Positions 1-8,961 of a DNA stretch of 64,000 nt are shown here, in pieces. Both the position numbers and the translations under genes were made by a program. Within the stretch, counting starts at the first letter, position 1; every line of letters starts with the position of its first letter. The notes under the pieces were generated by a model that had not been told where the DNA came from, ran no database searches, and saw nothing but the letters and a program-made list of their open reading frames with translations. The DNA is from Gemmatimonas groenlandica (GTDB lineage Bacteria; Gemmatimonadota; Gemmatimonadetes; Gemmatimonadales; Gemmatimonadaceae): positions 3,472,001-3,536,000 of the forward strand of contig NZ_CP053085.1 in NCBI RefSeq assembly GCF_013004105.1, given 5' to 3'.

Positions 1-47
1 ATCGCCGCCTGGGCCACGAGATTACTCGGCAGGGCAAGACCGATTAC

Positions 48-770
48 GTGAACGTCGGTGCCACGGAGCGCATCGCCTCCGCAGTCGCGGGTGGGTTTCT
101 CACCATGTTCGGCTTACGCCGACGTGGCTCCGTGGGATACGGCATGGCGCTGTTGGGCGCCGAGATGCTGTACCGCGGGGCGTCAGGGCACTGCAAGACG
201 TATTCGATGCTCGGAGTGAGTACGAAGGAACACGTCGAACCGGGTGTACCGGCCGATGTCGACCATGAGCGTTCGATCAGCGTACGTCAGAGCGTGTACG
301 TGGAACGGCCGCGTGAGGAGTTGTTTGCCATGTGGCGCGACTTCTCCCGGCTGCCGACGTTCATGGATCATCTCGAGCGCGTCGATGTGCTCTCACCCAC
401 GCATTCGCATTGGGTGGTGGCGGGACCGGCGGGCTCGAAGGTCGAGTGGGATGCCGAGATCGTCGACGAGCGCGAGAATGAGTGGATCGCGTGGCGCACG
501 GTGGAGCCGGCGCAGGTGCCGAACAACGGCACGGTGATGTTCTGTGAGATGTCGGACGGCGGCACGGATGTCTTCGTGACACTCGAGGCGCAACCGCCTG
601 CCGGACGCTTCGGCGATCTCGTGGCGCGGATGTTCGGTCGCGCACCCAATCGACAGGTTCGTCAGGCGCTCGAACGCTTCAAAGAAATGGCCGAAGGTCG
701 GCTGACGCCCCAGCGCATGATGACGGACGCGACCATCCCGATACCGATGACGCCAGAGCAGACGCTATGA
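48..770 (+). CDS. SRPBCC-family (cyclase/dehydrase-like) protein with N-terminal membrane segment
   Basis: The N-terminal 45 residues form a glycine/alanine-rich hydrophobic region with a short 'RGASGHC' motif, as in inner-membrane DUF2892-like segments. Residues about 78-215 look like an SRPBCC / polyketide cyclase-dehydrase ligand-binding domain: 'SVYVERPREELFAMWRDF' followed by 'WDAEIVDERENEWIAWRT'. Such fusions are usually annotated as cyclase/dehydrase or membrane-associated coenzyme-binding proteins of unknown ligand. The GTG at 48 gives a plausible start, but the frame is open to the left edge of the window, so the true start may lie outside. It overlaps the next gene by 4 bp (ATGA at 767-770), so the two are probably co-translated. 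Family call is fairly safe; function is unknown. Confidence 0.72.
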   Translation: MNVGATERIASAVAGGFLTMFGLRRRGSVGYGMALLGAEMLYRGASGHCKTYSMLGVSTKEHVEPGVPADVDHERSISVRQSVYVERPREELFAMWRDFSRLPTFMDHLERVDVLSPTHSHWVVAGPAGSKVEWDAEIVDERENEWIAWRTVEPAQVPNNGTVMFCEMSDGGTDVFVTLEAQPPAGRFGDLVARMFGRAPNRQVRQALERFKEMAEGRLTPQRMMTDATIPIPMTPEQTL

Positions 771-1207
771 CGTCGTCACCTCACGAGGAGCCCGAGCAGA
801 AGACTCGGCCTTCGACGCCGCCGGCACAAGACGCCGACGTGATACGTGATGCCGACGGCTTGGTGGTCGACGAGTACTCCGACGACGATTTCGAGGACGG
901 CGAGCACATGGATGCGCTGGACCAGGAGCGCGCACTACAGGGAACGAATGCGCTCGAAGACGTCGCAGACGACGGCGACGGAATCGACGAGATCAATCTC
1001 GCCGACGCCGTGAGGCAGGATGGCGCGGACGCTGAGATGCGCGTTGGTGCCGAATCACTATCGGCGGACGAACTCGAGGACGCGGCAATCGGCCACGAAC
1101 TCAGGGGAGCGGCCGGCGTGACCCGCGACGATGAAGTGCATGGCGAACGGATGTTCGACTCGCCCGACGGCAAGGGGCGCCAGACGCCGGAAGGCGAGCA
1201 GGACTGA
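767..1207 (+). CDS. Acidic hypothetical protein
   Basis: This 146-residue protein is extremely rich in Asp and Glu, for example 'VVDEYSDDDFEDGEHMD', with few hydrophobic stretches, no signal peptide and no transmembrane segment. It is probably disordered and cytoplasmic. Its start overlaps the stop of the SRPBCC gene in an ATGA arrangement, which supports it being a real, translationally coupled gene. I do not recognise a family; the acidic composition could reflect a charge-based chaperone, a DNA-mimic or simply a flexible stress protein, but nothing in the sequence decides this. A long antisense frame exists on the other strand and is judged to be a GC-driven shadow. Confidence 0.6.
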   Translation: MTSSPHEEPEQKTRPSTPPAQDADVIRDADGLVVDEYSDDDFEDGEHMDALDQERALQGTNALEDVADDGDGIDEINLADAVRQDGADAEMRVGAESLSADELEDAAIGHELRGAAGVTRDDEVHGERMFDSPDGKGRQTPEGEQD

Positions 1208-1290
1208 GGGCTGGACAGCAGATTGGTCGGGTCGCCCGTTGAAGCAGTGATACGACGGGCGTCCCCTGCCACCTTCTGCTGAGTGTTCCG

Positions 1291-2904
1291 ATGCGTCCTC
1301 ATCTCTCCGCGGCAGCACGACGCCGCGCGGCGTTGCTTCCCGTGTTGCCTCTGCTTCTTGCTGGTCGCCTCGCCTTTGCGCAGGGTGCGGAGCCGGTGGA
1401 CATGACCGCGATCTCCAAGATCCGCGCCGAAGCCTTTGAGCACTCGCAAGTCATGACCATGATGTCGTGGCTCACCGATGTGCATGGCCCCCGCCTTACG
1501 GGCTCGCCGATCACACGGCGCGCCGCCGACTACACCGTACAGCAGATGCAGTCGTGGGGCCTGAGTAACCCGCGTATTGAGCCGTGGGGCACCTTTGGCC
1601 GTGGCTGGGTGAACGAGAAGTTCTACGCCCAAGTCACGTCGCCCGTACCGTTTGCGGTGATCGGCTATCCGCAGGCCTGGACGCCGGGTACCAACGGTCT
1701 CGTGAAGAGTGCGATCGTGTACGTGCGCATCGATAGCGATGCCGATTTCGAGAAGTACCGCGGCAAGCTGGCCGGCAAGGTCGTGATGCTGGCTCCGATG
1801 CGCGAGGTGGCTCCCCGCTTCGAACCGTTGGCCGCGCGTCGCTCCGAGGCCGACCTCGCCAAGCTCGAAGCCGCACCCCTGCCGGCACCGGCCGCGATGG
1901 GTCCTCGCGCGTCCGCCCCGCGCACCGCCGCCGACAGCGCCGCGATGCGGCAACAGGAGGCGATGCGCGCCACGCAGGCCACGGCGGTGCGGCGCATGGC
2001 ATTCATTGCCGATGAGAACGTCGCTGCGGTGATCGAGCCCGGACGTGGCGACGGCGGCACGGTGTTCACCAACAACGGACAGTCGCGCGATCCGAAGACC
2101 CCCTACGGTACGCCGCTGATCGTGGTGGCCATCGAGCATTACGGCCGCATGCTGCGAACGGTCGAGAAGGGCGTGCCGGTGGAGATGGAGCTGGACGTTC
2201 GCAATCGCTTCTACGATGACGATCTCACGTCGTTCAACATCATTGCCGAGATCCCGGGCACCGATCCGAAGCTCAAGGACGAAGTGGTGATGCTGGGCGC
2301 GCACTTCGACTCGTGGCATGCCGGTACCGGCGCCACCGACAACGCCGCGGGTTCAGCGGCCATGCTGGAAGCGATGCGCGTGCTGAAGGCCTCGGGGCTC
2401 AAGCCCAAGCGCACGATTCGCATTGCCCTGTGGACGGGCGAAGAGCAGGGGCTGCTCGGCTCGCGCGCCTATGTGCGTCAGCAGTTCGGCACGCGTGACT
2501 CGCTCACCGACGCGGGCAAGAAGGTGTCGGTGTACTTCAATCTCGACAATGGCACCGGGGCGATTCGCGGCGTGTTTCAGCAAGGCAACACCGAAGCCGG
2601 CCCGATTTTCAAAGCGTGGATGAAGCCGTTCGACGACAAGGGCGTGAAGGCCGCCACACTGTCGAATACCGGCGGCACCGACCACCTGGCCTTCGACGGC
2701 ATCGGCATTCCCGGCTTCCAGTTCATCCAGGACGAGGTCGAGTACGGTACCCGCACGCATCACTCGAACATGGACACCTACGAGCGCGTGCAGGATGCCG
2801 ACATGAAACTGAACGCGGCCGTGATCGCGTCATTCGTGTATCACGCGGCGAACCGACCCGCGCTGTTTCCGCGAAAGCCGGCCGCTATCGCACCGCGGTC
2901 ATAA
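1291..2904 (+). CDS. Secreted M28-family metallopeptidase (PA domain-containing aminopeptidase-like)
   Basis: A signal peptide ends near 'LAFAQG' (residue 30). Residues about 110-290 hold a PA-like insert with a Pro/Ala-rich, probably flexible stretch (about 190-230). The M28 catalytic domain follows, with dinuclear zinc ligands visible in order: H338 and D340 in 'LGAHFDSW', D350 in 'GATDNAAG', E384/E385 in 'TGEEQG', D419 in 'FNLDNGTG' and the late His in 'THHSNMDT'. All metal positions appear intact, so an active exopeptidase acting outside the cytoplasm is expected. Length (537 aa) is normal for PA-containing M28 enzymes. It is convergent with the mutarotase gene and overlaps its 3' end by 20 bp. 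Substrate cannot be deduced. Confidence 0.88.
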   Translation: MRPHLSAAARRRAALLPVLPLLLAGRLAFAQGAEPVDMTAISKIRAEAFEHSQVMTMMSWLTDVHGPRLTGSPITRRAADYTVQQMQSWGLSNPRIEPWGTFGRGWVNEKFYAQVTSPVPFAVIGYPQAWTPGTNGLVKSAIVYVRIDSDADFEKYRGKLAGKVVMLAPMREVAPRFEPLAARRSEADLAKLEAAPLPAPAAMGPRASAPRTAADSAAMRQQEAMRATQATAVRRMAFIADENVAAVIEPGRGDGGTVFTNNGQSRDPKTPYGTPLIVVAIEHYGRMLRTVEKGVPVEMELDVRNRFYDDDLTSFNIIAEIPGTDPKLKDEVVMLGAHFDSWHAGTGATDNAAGSAAMLEAMRVLKASGLKPKRTIRIALWTGEEQGLLGSRAYVRQQFGTRDSLTDAGKKVSVYFNLDNGTGAIRGVFQQGNTEAGPIFKAWMKPFDDKGVKAATLSNTGGTDHLAFDGIGIPGFQFIQDEVEYGTRTHHSNMDTYERVQDADMKLNAAVIASFVYHAANRPALFPRKPAAIAPRS

Positions 2905-3721
2905 GCTGCGTTCCGACCCAGTGTTCGCCTGAGGCGAGGAGCACCGGAGGGCGCACCGCGGCGGCCTCCACGCACACCATGTGCAGCTCCTCGCCGTCGG
3001 CAAAGTCCGACCGCGTGCGCGTGCCTTCCGCGCCGGGATTCCAGACCACCGTTTCCGGGAATCCGCGCTTTTCGATACGCAGCGTGCGATTCGGCTCGCG
3101 CATCTCGATCACATCGGGCGTCGCGAAATACACGCGATCGATGTGCCCTTCGATCGGCAGCACGTCACCCGCTTCATCGAATTCAGCGCCGTCGCGGAGT
3201 GCGTCGCGATACCGGCACCCACGCAGCCCGCCGACGGTCGTGGCGAGGGCGTCCTCCACCGCGAAGTACGGATGGAGCGCCGCCGTGAAGGAGAGCGGCT
3301 GCGCGTCGGTATTGGTGACGGTGAGCTGCACCGTGAGCACCGCCGCGGCCACATGCACCGAGAGGTCGGCCCGAAATGCGAACGGCCACACCGCACGCGA
3401 TGCCTCGGTATCGGTCAGCCGCAGGACGACGCGCGCGCCGCCGTTGATCTCCTCCTGCGTCACCACGGCCCACCGGCTGAGCCGCGCGAACCCGTGATGA
3501 CCGATCGGACCAAACGCGCCAAACTGCGGAAAGCACACCGGAATGCCACCGCGGATCGAGCAACCGGGCCCGTACTGCGCCTCGCTGCTCACGAACAGCC
3601 GATCGACCTGCGACCGTGCCGGTATCCACGAGGTCACGTGCGCGCCGTCGAGATACACGCGCGCAAAGGCGCCGTCCGGCGCGTTCACCTCGACCGATGG
3701 CGCCTCGTGAGCGCCGCTCAC
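2885..3721 (-). CDS. D-hexose-6-phosphate mutarotase / aldose 1-epimerase family
   Basis: This cytoplasmic protein of 278 residues matches the YeaD-type mutarotase family, which interconverts alpha and beta anomers of hexose 6-phosphates. Recognisable blocks are 'SIRGGIPVCFPQFG' (substrate-binding Arg and the PxCFPQFG motif), 'GHHGFARLSRW' (catalytic His region) and 'ALHPYFAVED' (second conserved His). The late 'VVWNP' motif is also present. There is no signal peptide. It is the last gene of a leftward group; 7 bp separate it from the M20 peptidase gene, so it is probably co-transcribed with it. The 3' end overlaps the M28 gene on the other strand. Confidence 0.88.
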   Translation of the reverse strand: MSGAHEAPSVEVNAPDGAFARVYLDGAHVTSWIPARSQVDRLFVSSEAQYGPGCSIRGGIPVCFPQFGAFGPIGHHGFARLSRWAVVTQEEINGGARVVLRLTDTEASRAVWPFAFRADLSVHVAAAVLTVQLTVTNTDAQPLSFTAALHPYFAVEDALATTVGGLRGCRYRDALRDGAEFDEAGDVLPIEGHIDRVYFATPDVIEMREPNRTLRIEKRGFPETVVWNPGAEGTRTRSDFADGEELHMVCVEAAAVRPPVLLASGEHWVGTQLMTAVR

Positions 3722-3728
3722 CGCGACG

Positions 3729-5210
3729 TCACTTCGCGGTTACACGCTGCAGCGTGCGGTAGAGAAACTCGGCAGCCCACCCTAGCGCCGGCACCGGCAC
3801 CCGCTCGTTGTCGCCGTGCATGCGCAGCTCATCCACCATGGGCAGCGGCATCGGCAGAATGCCGTACGTCGGAATTCCCTTCGCGCGCAGCGCGGCGCCA
3901 TCGGTGGCGCCCGTGCTCATAAAGGGAATGACGGTGGTGTTCGGCACCATCGCCGTGGCAGACGACTCCATCGCCTGATACAGCGCCGCCGACACCGGCG
4001 ACACTGGTGGCGAGGTGCGCGGCTCACCGGTGAGGGCGAACGTGACCTGCGATTCCTTCGCGACCATGTTGAACGCCGAGACCACGGCGCGGACATCATC
4101 GTTGGGGAGCACACGCACGTTGAAGGTCGCGGTGCCTTCGCTCGGAATCACGTTCGAACGAATGCCGCCGTTCATCAACGTGAGCGACTGGCCGGTGCGC
4201 AACACCGCGTTGTGCAGCGGCTCGCGCGACAGGATCGCCGCCGCCGCATCGATCTGTAGCTTCGACGCGGTGGGCGACGAGACGCGCAGCATCGCCGCCT
4301 TCATGACAGGATCCTTCTCGATCCGCGCGAGGCGTGCGAAATACAGTCGCGTCGTCTCGTTGAGCTTCACCGGCGACTTCCACTCGTGCACGCGCGACAC
4401 CGCACGGGCGAGCGCCGCCAGCACGTTCTGCGGCAGCGGCACCGACGCGTGGCCGCTCGGTCCCTTCGCGGTGGCGACCACATTGTACGAAATCTTCTCG
4501 GTGGTCTGGATGTTCACTGACATCACACGTCCATCCGACACCCGCACACGTCCGCCTTCATTGAGCGCGAACTCCGCATCCTTGATGAGATCGAAGTGCT
4601 TCTCGATCACCCGATCGATGCCCACCTCATCCCCGCCCTCCTCGGCCGCCGTGGCCAGGAAGATGATGTCGCGATCGAGCGACGCGCGCTGCGTGGCCAG
4701 CTGCTGCATGGCCGCGGTGGCCGTGGCGAGCATACCCTTGTCATCGATGGCGCCGCGACCGTACAGGTAGGACACGCCGCCTTCATCGCGAATCGTCGCG
4801 GTGAAGGCCGGCGTATTCCACTTGGTAGTGTCGGCACCGACCACGTCCATGTGCCCCATGATGAGCACCGGACGCTTGGTGGGATTCACCGCACGCAATC
4901 GTGCGATGAAGTTGGCCCGTCCGTTCCCGGCATCGAGCACGTGACGCTCGACGCCGGGGATCTGCGCGAAGATCGCATCGAAGTAACGCGCCGTGAGCAT
5001 CTCGTTGCCCGGCGGGTTCTGCGTGTTCAGCGCGATGAGTTTGGTGAGATGCTCGAGCGAGGCCCGCTGGGCCAACGCACGATCAAACCCGGCCGGTGCA
5101 GCGGTCGTGACGATGTAGGGCGACGTTCCTTGTGCCCGAATCGCCGTCGTGACACCGGCGCTGGCGACGAGCGACAGCGCCACAGCGACACGGCGCACTA
5201 CAGCTCCCAT
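3729..5210 (-). CDS. Secreted M20-family metallopeptidase
   Basis: A signal peptide ends near 'TTAIRAQG'. The M20 zinc-site motifs follow in order: 'LIMGHMDVVG' (His and nearby Asp), 'YGRGAIDDKG' (bridging Asp), 'ATAAEEGGDE' (catalytic Glu pair) and a late His in the 'PFMSTGATDGAALR' to 'MHGDNERVP' region. A dimerisation/lid domain lies in between, including 'KGPSGHASVPLP'. The layout matches M20/M25/M40 carboxypeptidase-like enzymes that release C-terminal residues or act on dipeptides, here outside the cytoplasm. Its start overlaps the end of the upstream oxidoreductase gene by 13 bp, so the two are an operon. The substrate is not visible. Confidence 0.88.
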   Translation of the reverse strand: MGAVVRRVAVALSLVASAGVTTAIRAQGTSPYIVTTAAPAGFDRALAQRASLEHLTKLIALNTQNPPGNEMLTARYFDAIFAQIPGVERHVLDAGNGRANFIARLRAVNPTKRPVLIMGHMDVVGADTTKWNTPAFTATIRDEGGVSYLYGRGAIDDKGMLATATAAMQQLATQRASLDRDIIFLATAAEEGGDEVGIDRVIEKHFDLIKDAEFALNEGGRVRVSDGRVMSVNIQTTEKISYNVVATAKGPSGHASVPLPQNVLAALARAVSRVHEWKSPVKLNETTRLYFARLARIEKDPVMKAAMLRVSSPTASKLQIDAAAAILSREPLHNAVLRTGQSLTLMNGGIRSNVIPSEGTATFNVRVLPNDDVRAVVSAFNMVAKESQVTFALTGEPRTSPPVSPVSAALYQAMESSATAMVPNTTVIPFMSTGATDGAALRAKGIPTYGILPMPLPMVDELRMHGDNERVPVPALGWAAEFLYRTLQRVTAK

Positions 5211-6715
5211 CCCTTACGGTACACCCGCGTGAGATACTGATCGGCGTCGGGCGCATTGGTGAACTTCATCGCGGCGCTGTCGTAGATCACTTTGCGGCCC
5301 TGGCCCGCACGAAGCGCAGCCATGCCGAGCAGCATCGTTTCGGTGAGCGGCGACGCCTGCGAGAACGGAGAGCTGGACTGCGCCTCGCCCTTCGACGCCT
5401 GGATCCAGTTCTGTTCGTGCGACACCGTGATGCGTGGCAGCGTGACCGGTACCTGCTCGGCCTTCTTGGCGATCGCTTCCGGGAAGATGCGCGGCTTGTT
5501 GCCGTACGTCTCGTAGAACATGATGCCCTTCTCGCCGATGAACACACCACCACCGCCGTCGCTGCCGGGATTGTTCATCGGCACGTCGTCGGGCAGCATT
5601 GCCGGACGCGGCGGCATGAGGCCACCGTCGTACCAGTAGAGTTTGAGCGCATCACGCTTCCCGACCTTCGGGAAATCGTACTGCACCGTGGTGGCCATCG
5701 GGTACGTGGCCGGATTCTGCGCACCGCCGCCCCACGGCGTGGACGACGCGGCGATCGAGGTAGGATACGTGAGGCCGAGCGACGTGAACGGCTGATCGAT
5801 GAGATGCGCGCCCATGTCGCCCAACGAGCCGACACCGAAGTCGAGCCAGCCACGCCACGCGAACGGATGGTACGCCGGGTGATACGCGATCTCCGGGGCG
5901 GGACCAAGGTAGAGGTCCCAGTTCAGTCCCGGCGGCATGGACGAATCGTTGGCCGCCATCGCCGAACGCACCGCGTTGTCGACCGTGCCCATGTTCCACT
6001 GCGGCCGCGGATTTGGCGGGTTCGTGGGCGCCGGCGCGTTGGCGGCGCGCGGACGCGGAATGCCCTGCGCCCAGTAGCGCACTGGACGATCGGTCCACAC
6101 GTGCACTTCGTGGATCTTGCCGAGAATGCCGGACTTGATGATCTCGCTGATGCGATGCGAGCCTTCCATCGAGTGGCCTTGATTGCCCATCTGCGTCGCG
6201 AGCTTCGGATTGGCCGCGGCGGCCTTCTGCAGCAATCGCACTTCATGCACCGAATAGGCGAGCGGCTTTTGCACGTACACATGCTTGCCGAGCGACATCG
6301 CGGCCAGCGCGATGGTGGCATGCAGGTGATCGGGCGTCGCGATCAGCACCGCATCGATGTCCTTCTGCTTGTCGAGCATCTCACGGAAATCCGTGTACTT
6401 CGCGGCGCTCTTGTAGGCCTCGCCCAGTTGCACATTCTGCGCTGATGGCTCGCCGGTGCGCGGCTTGAGCCGCCCGTCGAGCGAGCGCTCCACGTACGCG
6501 AAGTCCACGTCGCACACCGCCACGATGTTCTCGGTGAGCATCTGCGACATGTTGCTCATACCCATGCCACCGATGCCGACGCAGGCGATGTTGAGCTTGG
6601 CGCTGGGCGCGCGATAGCCGGGGCCACCGAGCACGGCGCGCGGCACGATCATCGCGCCGAAGGCGAGCTTGGCGCTGTCGGACACGAAGTCACGACGGGA
6701 GTAGGGATTCGACAT
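5198..6715 (-). CDS. Gfo/Idh/MocA-family oxidoreductase with Tat-type signal
   Basis: The ATG at 6715 is preferred because the protein then opens with a twin-arginine-like leader ('YSRRDFVSDSAKLAFG'); a longer frame upstream adds a low-quality, Arg/Pro-rich extension. The Rossmann nucleotide-binding motif is 'IACVGIGGMGMSNM', followed by 'AVCDVD', 'VLIATPDHLHA' and the family signature 'GKHVYVQKPLAYS' containing the conserved EKP-like QKP. The C-terminal half has the long beta-sheet domain of secreted Gfo/Idh enzymes seen in Planctomycetes, Acidobacteria and relatives, with a 'WLDFGVGSLGDMGAHLID' block. It probably acts on a sugar derivative in the periplasm. It overlaps the M20 gene by 13 bp. 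Confidence 0.88.
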   Translation of the reverse strand: MSNPYSRRDFVSDSAKLAFGAMIVPRAVLGGPGYRAPSAKLNIACVGIGGMGMSNMSQMLTENIVAVCDVDFAYVERSLDGRLKPRTGEPSAQNVQLGEAYKSAAKYTDFREMLDKQKDIDAVLIATPDHLHATIALAAMSLGKHVYVQKPLAYSVHEVRLLQKAAAANPKLATQMGNQGHSMEGSHRISEIIKSGILGKIHEVHVWTDRPVRYWAQGIPRPRAANAPAPTNPPNPRPQWNMGTVDNAVRSAMAANDSSMPPGLNWDLYLGPAPEIAYHPAYHPFAWRGWLDFGVGSLGDMGAHLIDQPFTSLGLTYPTSIAASSTPWGGGAQNPATYPMATTVQYDFPKVGKRDALKLYWYDGGLMPPRPAMLPDDVPMNNPGSDGGGGVFIGEKGIMFYETYGNKPRIFPEAIAKKAEQVPVTLPRITVSHEQNWIQASKGEAQSSSPFSQASPLTETMLLGMAALRAGQGRKVIYDSAAMKFTNAPDADQYLTRVYRKGWEL

Positions 6716-6783
6716 GGGAGGCGGTGGGAGTCGTACGACGAGGGGGTACGGCGGGTTTGATCGGGTCGCTGGCGCGGCGACAG

Positions 6784-7536
6784 CTATGCTGGAATCATGA
6801 TATATCCCTCGCGCCAGCTTCCGTCGAGGCGGAATGGCCGGTCTCCGGCCAATTGTACGCGCTCTCGGAGTCCGGCGGCCCACCAGGCACCGGCGATGCC
6901 ACCCACGACGGCCTGCAATTGGTCGTGCGTGCGCACGTGCTCGAGCGTGATGCCGGTTCGCGACTGCAACCGGGCGGCGGCGTCCTGCACGTCGGCCACC
7001 GACGCGCGTCCCTTGGCCATCAGCGGTGACAGTCCCAGCGCACGCCAGCCAGCCGTGGGAAAGCTTTCGGTCACCACACGGGCCGTCGGCGCGGCCGCGG
7101 GATCACCCGGCAACGCCCAGTCGGCCGACGTCAGGAACGACTCGAACAGCGCGATCGAGAAGGTGGTGAAGCCGAGGTACGTGCGTGGCTTCACGCCGTC
7201 GGGAGGCAGTCCGGTTTTACCGGGGGCGCGCACCGCGCGCTCGCTGAGCCGGCAGTGCGGCGAGTCCGTATCGGGCGAGCGCCAGCCCAGCGGGCCATCG
7301 ATGCACAGGCAGCGCACGTCGTGCGTCTCGACCATCTCGCGCAGCCAGGAGGCCAACGCGGCCACCGACGGGCGACCGCTGAGCGGCACGTCGAACGCGC
7401 GCGCCGACAGCGACTCCGGTGCGCTACCGCGATTGTCGTACGTCACGAGCGCGACACCGATATCGCGGTAATCCACGTACGCCAGATCGACCGAGAGCGC
7501 GACTCCACGACCCGGTGTGATGGCGCGAGGGGTCAC
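6784..7536 (-). CDS. DUF429 domain protein (predicted RNase H-fold nuclease)
   Basis: The 250-residue product begins with 'ALSVDLAYVDYRDIGVAL', has 'CLCIDGPLGWRSPDT' in the middle and 'TESFPTAGWRALGLSP' followed by a C-terminal 'DQLQAVVGGIAGAWWA'. These blocks match the DUF429 family, whose members are predicted RNase H-like nucleases; the acidic residues in 'SVDLAY', 'CIDGPLG' and 'THDQLQAV' would form the metal site. No substrate has been assigned to the family. It sits between the Gfo/Idh gene (68-bp gap) and the M16 gene (8-bp gap) and is probably transcribed with the latter. It has no signal peptide, unlike its neighbours. Confidence 0.78.
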   Translation of the reverse strand: MTPRAITPGRGVALSVDLAYVDYRDIGVALVTYDNRGSAPESLSARAFDVPLSGRPSVAALASWLREMVETHDVRCLCIDGPLGWRSPDTDSPHCRLSERAVRAPGKTGLPPDGVKPRTYLGFTTFSIALFESFLTSADWALPGDPAAAPTARVVTESFPTAGWRALGLSPLMAKGRASVADVQDAAARLQSRTGITLEHVRTHDQLQAVVGGIAGAWWAAGLRERVQLAGDRPFRLDGSWREGYIMIPA

Positions 7537-7544
7537 GAGACTGG

Positions 7545-8906
7545 TCAGAAGCGCAGCATCCGCGCCGGCGTCACCTTCGACGGATCACCGACGTAGGCCC
7601 ACCGCACCTTGCCCATGTATGTGCGCGCCGCCTGCTGAATCTGTTCGGGCGTGACCGCGCGGAGTTCTTCCACGAACTGCGCCGCGCGACGGAAATCGCC
7701 CTGATACAAGTCGGCGCGCGCCAGCATGTTCGCTTGGTCGGCGTTCGTTTCGTTGTCGAGGAAATACGTCACGATGAACTGTTGCACGAGACGTTCGAGT
7801 CCGTCGGTGGTGATCGTTCCTTCGCGCAGCGAGGTGATCTGCTGCTGCATGATCGTGAGCACTTCGTCGGGCTGCGTGGTCGTGACATACAGCCCGCCCA
7901 GCGAGAAGGCACGCTCCACGAACGGGGCATTCACCGAGTAGGTGAGATTGCGACGGCCGCGCACTTCGGCGAACAGCCGACCACTGAGCACGGCGCAGGC
8001 GAGCCGAAGTGCCGGATAATCCTTGCTCGTGGCCTTCGGGCCGTGGAAGTAGCCCTGCAGGTAGTTGGTGGGCAGCGTGCGCTTCTCGACCACGTACGCA
8101 CTGGGCAACTCCGCCGGCGGATCGGGCAGCGTCCACGCGTAGTTGCCCTTCGGCATGCGCCCCAGCGTTTCGCGCACGAGCTTCTCCACCTTGGTGCGCG
8201 AGACGTTGCCCACCACGACCAGCATCATACGCGACGTCACGAACTGCGACGCGTGGTACGCCTTGAGATCGGCGGTGGTGATCGATGTGAGCGACTGTTC
8301 GGTGCCCGTGGGCTCGAGCGCGTACGGATGGCCTGAGAACGCGATGCTGTCGGCGAGATAGTCGAGCAAGGCATCCGGGCTGTCCTTGCGCTGCCGCGTC
8401 GCGGTCACGAACTGCTCGCGCACCAGCTCCACTTCCGCCGGATCGAGTCGCGGCGCCATGACCCGATCGGCCAGAATAGCCCACGTGCTATCGAGTCCGG
8501 TGGTGGTGGCCCGCAAACTGATCGTCGTCCAGTCGGCATTCGCACTGACGCCGATCGCACTGCCCAACTGCGCCATCTTCGTGCGCAGCAGATCGCGCGG
8601 ATACTTGGCGGTCCCGCGTTCGCTGGCCTCGAGCAGCAGCGTCTCGATGCCCTGATTGGCCGCCGTGAGCTGCCGCGTGCCCCCCAGCAGATAGAGGTTG
8701 GCAGCGACCACGTTGTTCGCGCTCACGCGACGCAGAATGACCGGAATGCCGGCGACATCGAACTTCGAAGTGAGCGTATCGGTCGGCGAGGTAATCGCCG
8801 GCGAGAGCTCCGCAGGCTTTGCTGGCGCTGCCTTCGCCGGAGCTTTCGCCACCGGCTTCTTCACCGCCCCCTGCCCCGACAATGGCGCCGCCGTCAGCAT
8901 CATCAC
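7545..8906 (-). CDS. M16-family peptidase-like protein, non-catalytic type, with homopolymer-dependent start
   Basis: The protein has the two-domain M16 fold ('NNVVAANLYLLGGTRQ', 'RTKMAQLGSAIGVSANADWT', 'VVVGNVSRTKVEKLV', 'RNLTYSVNAPFVERAFSLGG'), but the place of the HxxEH zinc motif reads 'GIETLLLEASERGT', so it lacks the catalytic residues. Such subunits pair with an active M16 protein, encoded immediately upstream here. The GTG at 8906 leaves only a short hydrophobic leader ending 'LSGQG'. Upstream in frame lies a stretch encoding Gly repeats plus 'VLLAGGVMMLTAAP', which would complete a signal peptide, but the available ATG codons (8938 and 8952) are out of frame because of a 13-nt G run. 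A one-nucleotide change would connect them. The start is therefore uncertain. Confidence 0.8.
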   Translation of the reverse strand: MMMLTAAPLSGQGAVKKPVAKAPAKAAPAKPAELSPAITSPTDTLTSKFDVAGIPVILRRVSANNVVAANLYLLGGTRQLTAANQGIETLLLEASERGTAKYPRDLLRTKMAQLGSAIGVSANADWTTISLRATTTGLDSTWAILADRVMAPRLDPAEVELVREQFVTATRQRKDSPDALLDYLADSIAFSGHPYALEPTGTEQSLTSITTADLKAYHASQFVTSRMMLVVVGNVSRTKVEKLVRETLGRMPKGNYAWTLPDPPAELPSAYVVEKRTLPTNYLQGYFHGPKATSKDYPALRLACAVLSGRLFAEVRGRRNLTYSVNAPFVERAFSLGGLYVTTTQPDEVLTIMQQQITSLREGTITTDGLERLVQQFIVTYFLDNETNADQANMLARADLYQGDFRRAAQFVEELRAVTPEQIQQAARTYMGKVRWAYVGDPSKVTPARMLRF

Positions 8907-8923
8907 CCCCCCCGCCAGCAGTA

Positions 8924-8936
8924 CCCCCCCCCCCCC
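8924..8936. repeat. Homopolymeric tract of 13 C (13 G on the coding strand of the M16 gene)
   Basis: Thirteen consecutive C bases are seen on the + strand, with a second run of 8 C at 8906-8913. On the minus strand these are G runs that fall between two candidate ATG codons (8952 and 8938) and the body of the M16-like reading frame. With 13 G the ATG at 8938 runs into a TGA after eleven codons and the ATG at 8952 is in another frame. Twelve G would put 8952 in frame and fourteen would put 8938 in frame. The tract is long enough either to slip during replication or to be miscounted in sequencing. Confidence 0.9.
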
Positions 8937-8961
8937 ATACCCCCGACTCCATTCTGTTTTT

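Noticed and set aside
781-2319. A 512-residue frame opposite the acidic protein and M28 peptidase
   Set aside because: The plus-strand M28 motifs are unambiguous; the antisense product is low complexity.
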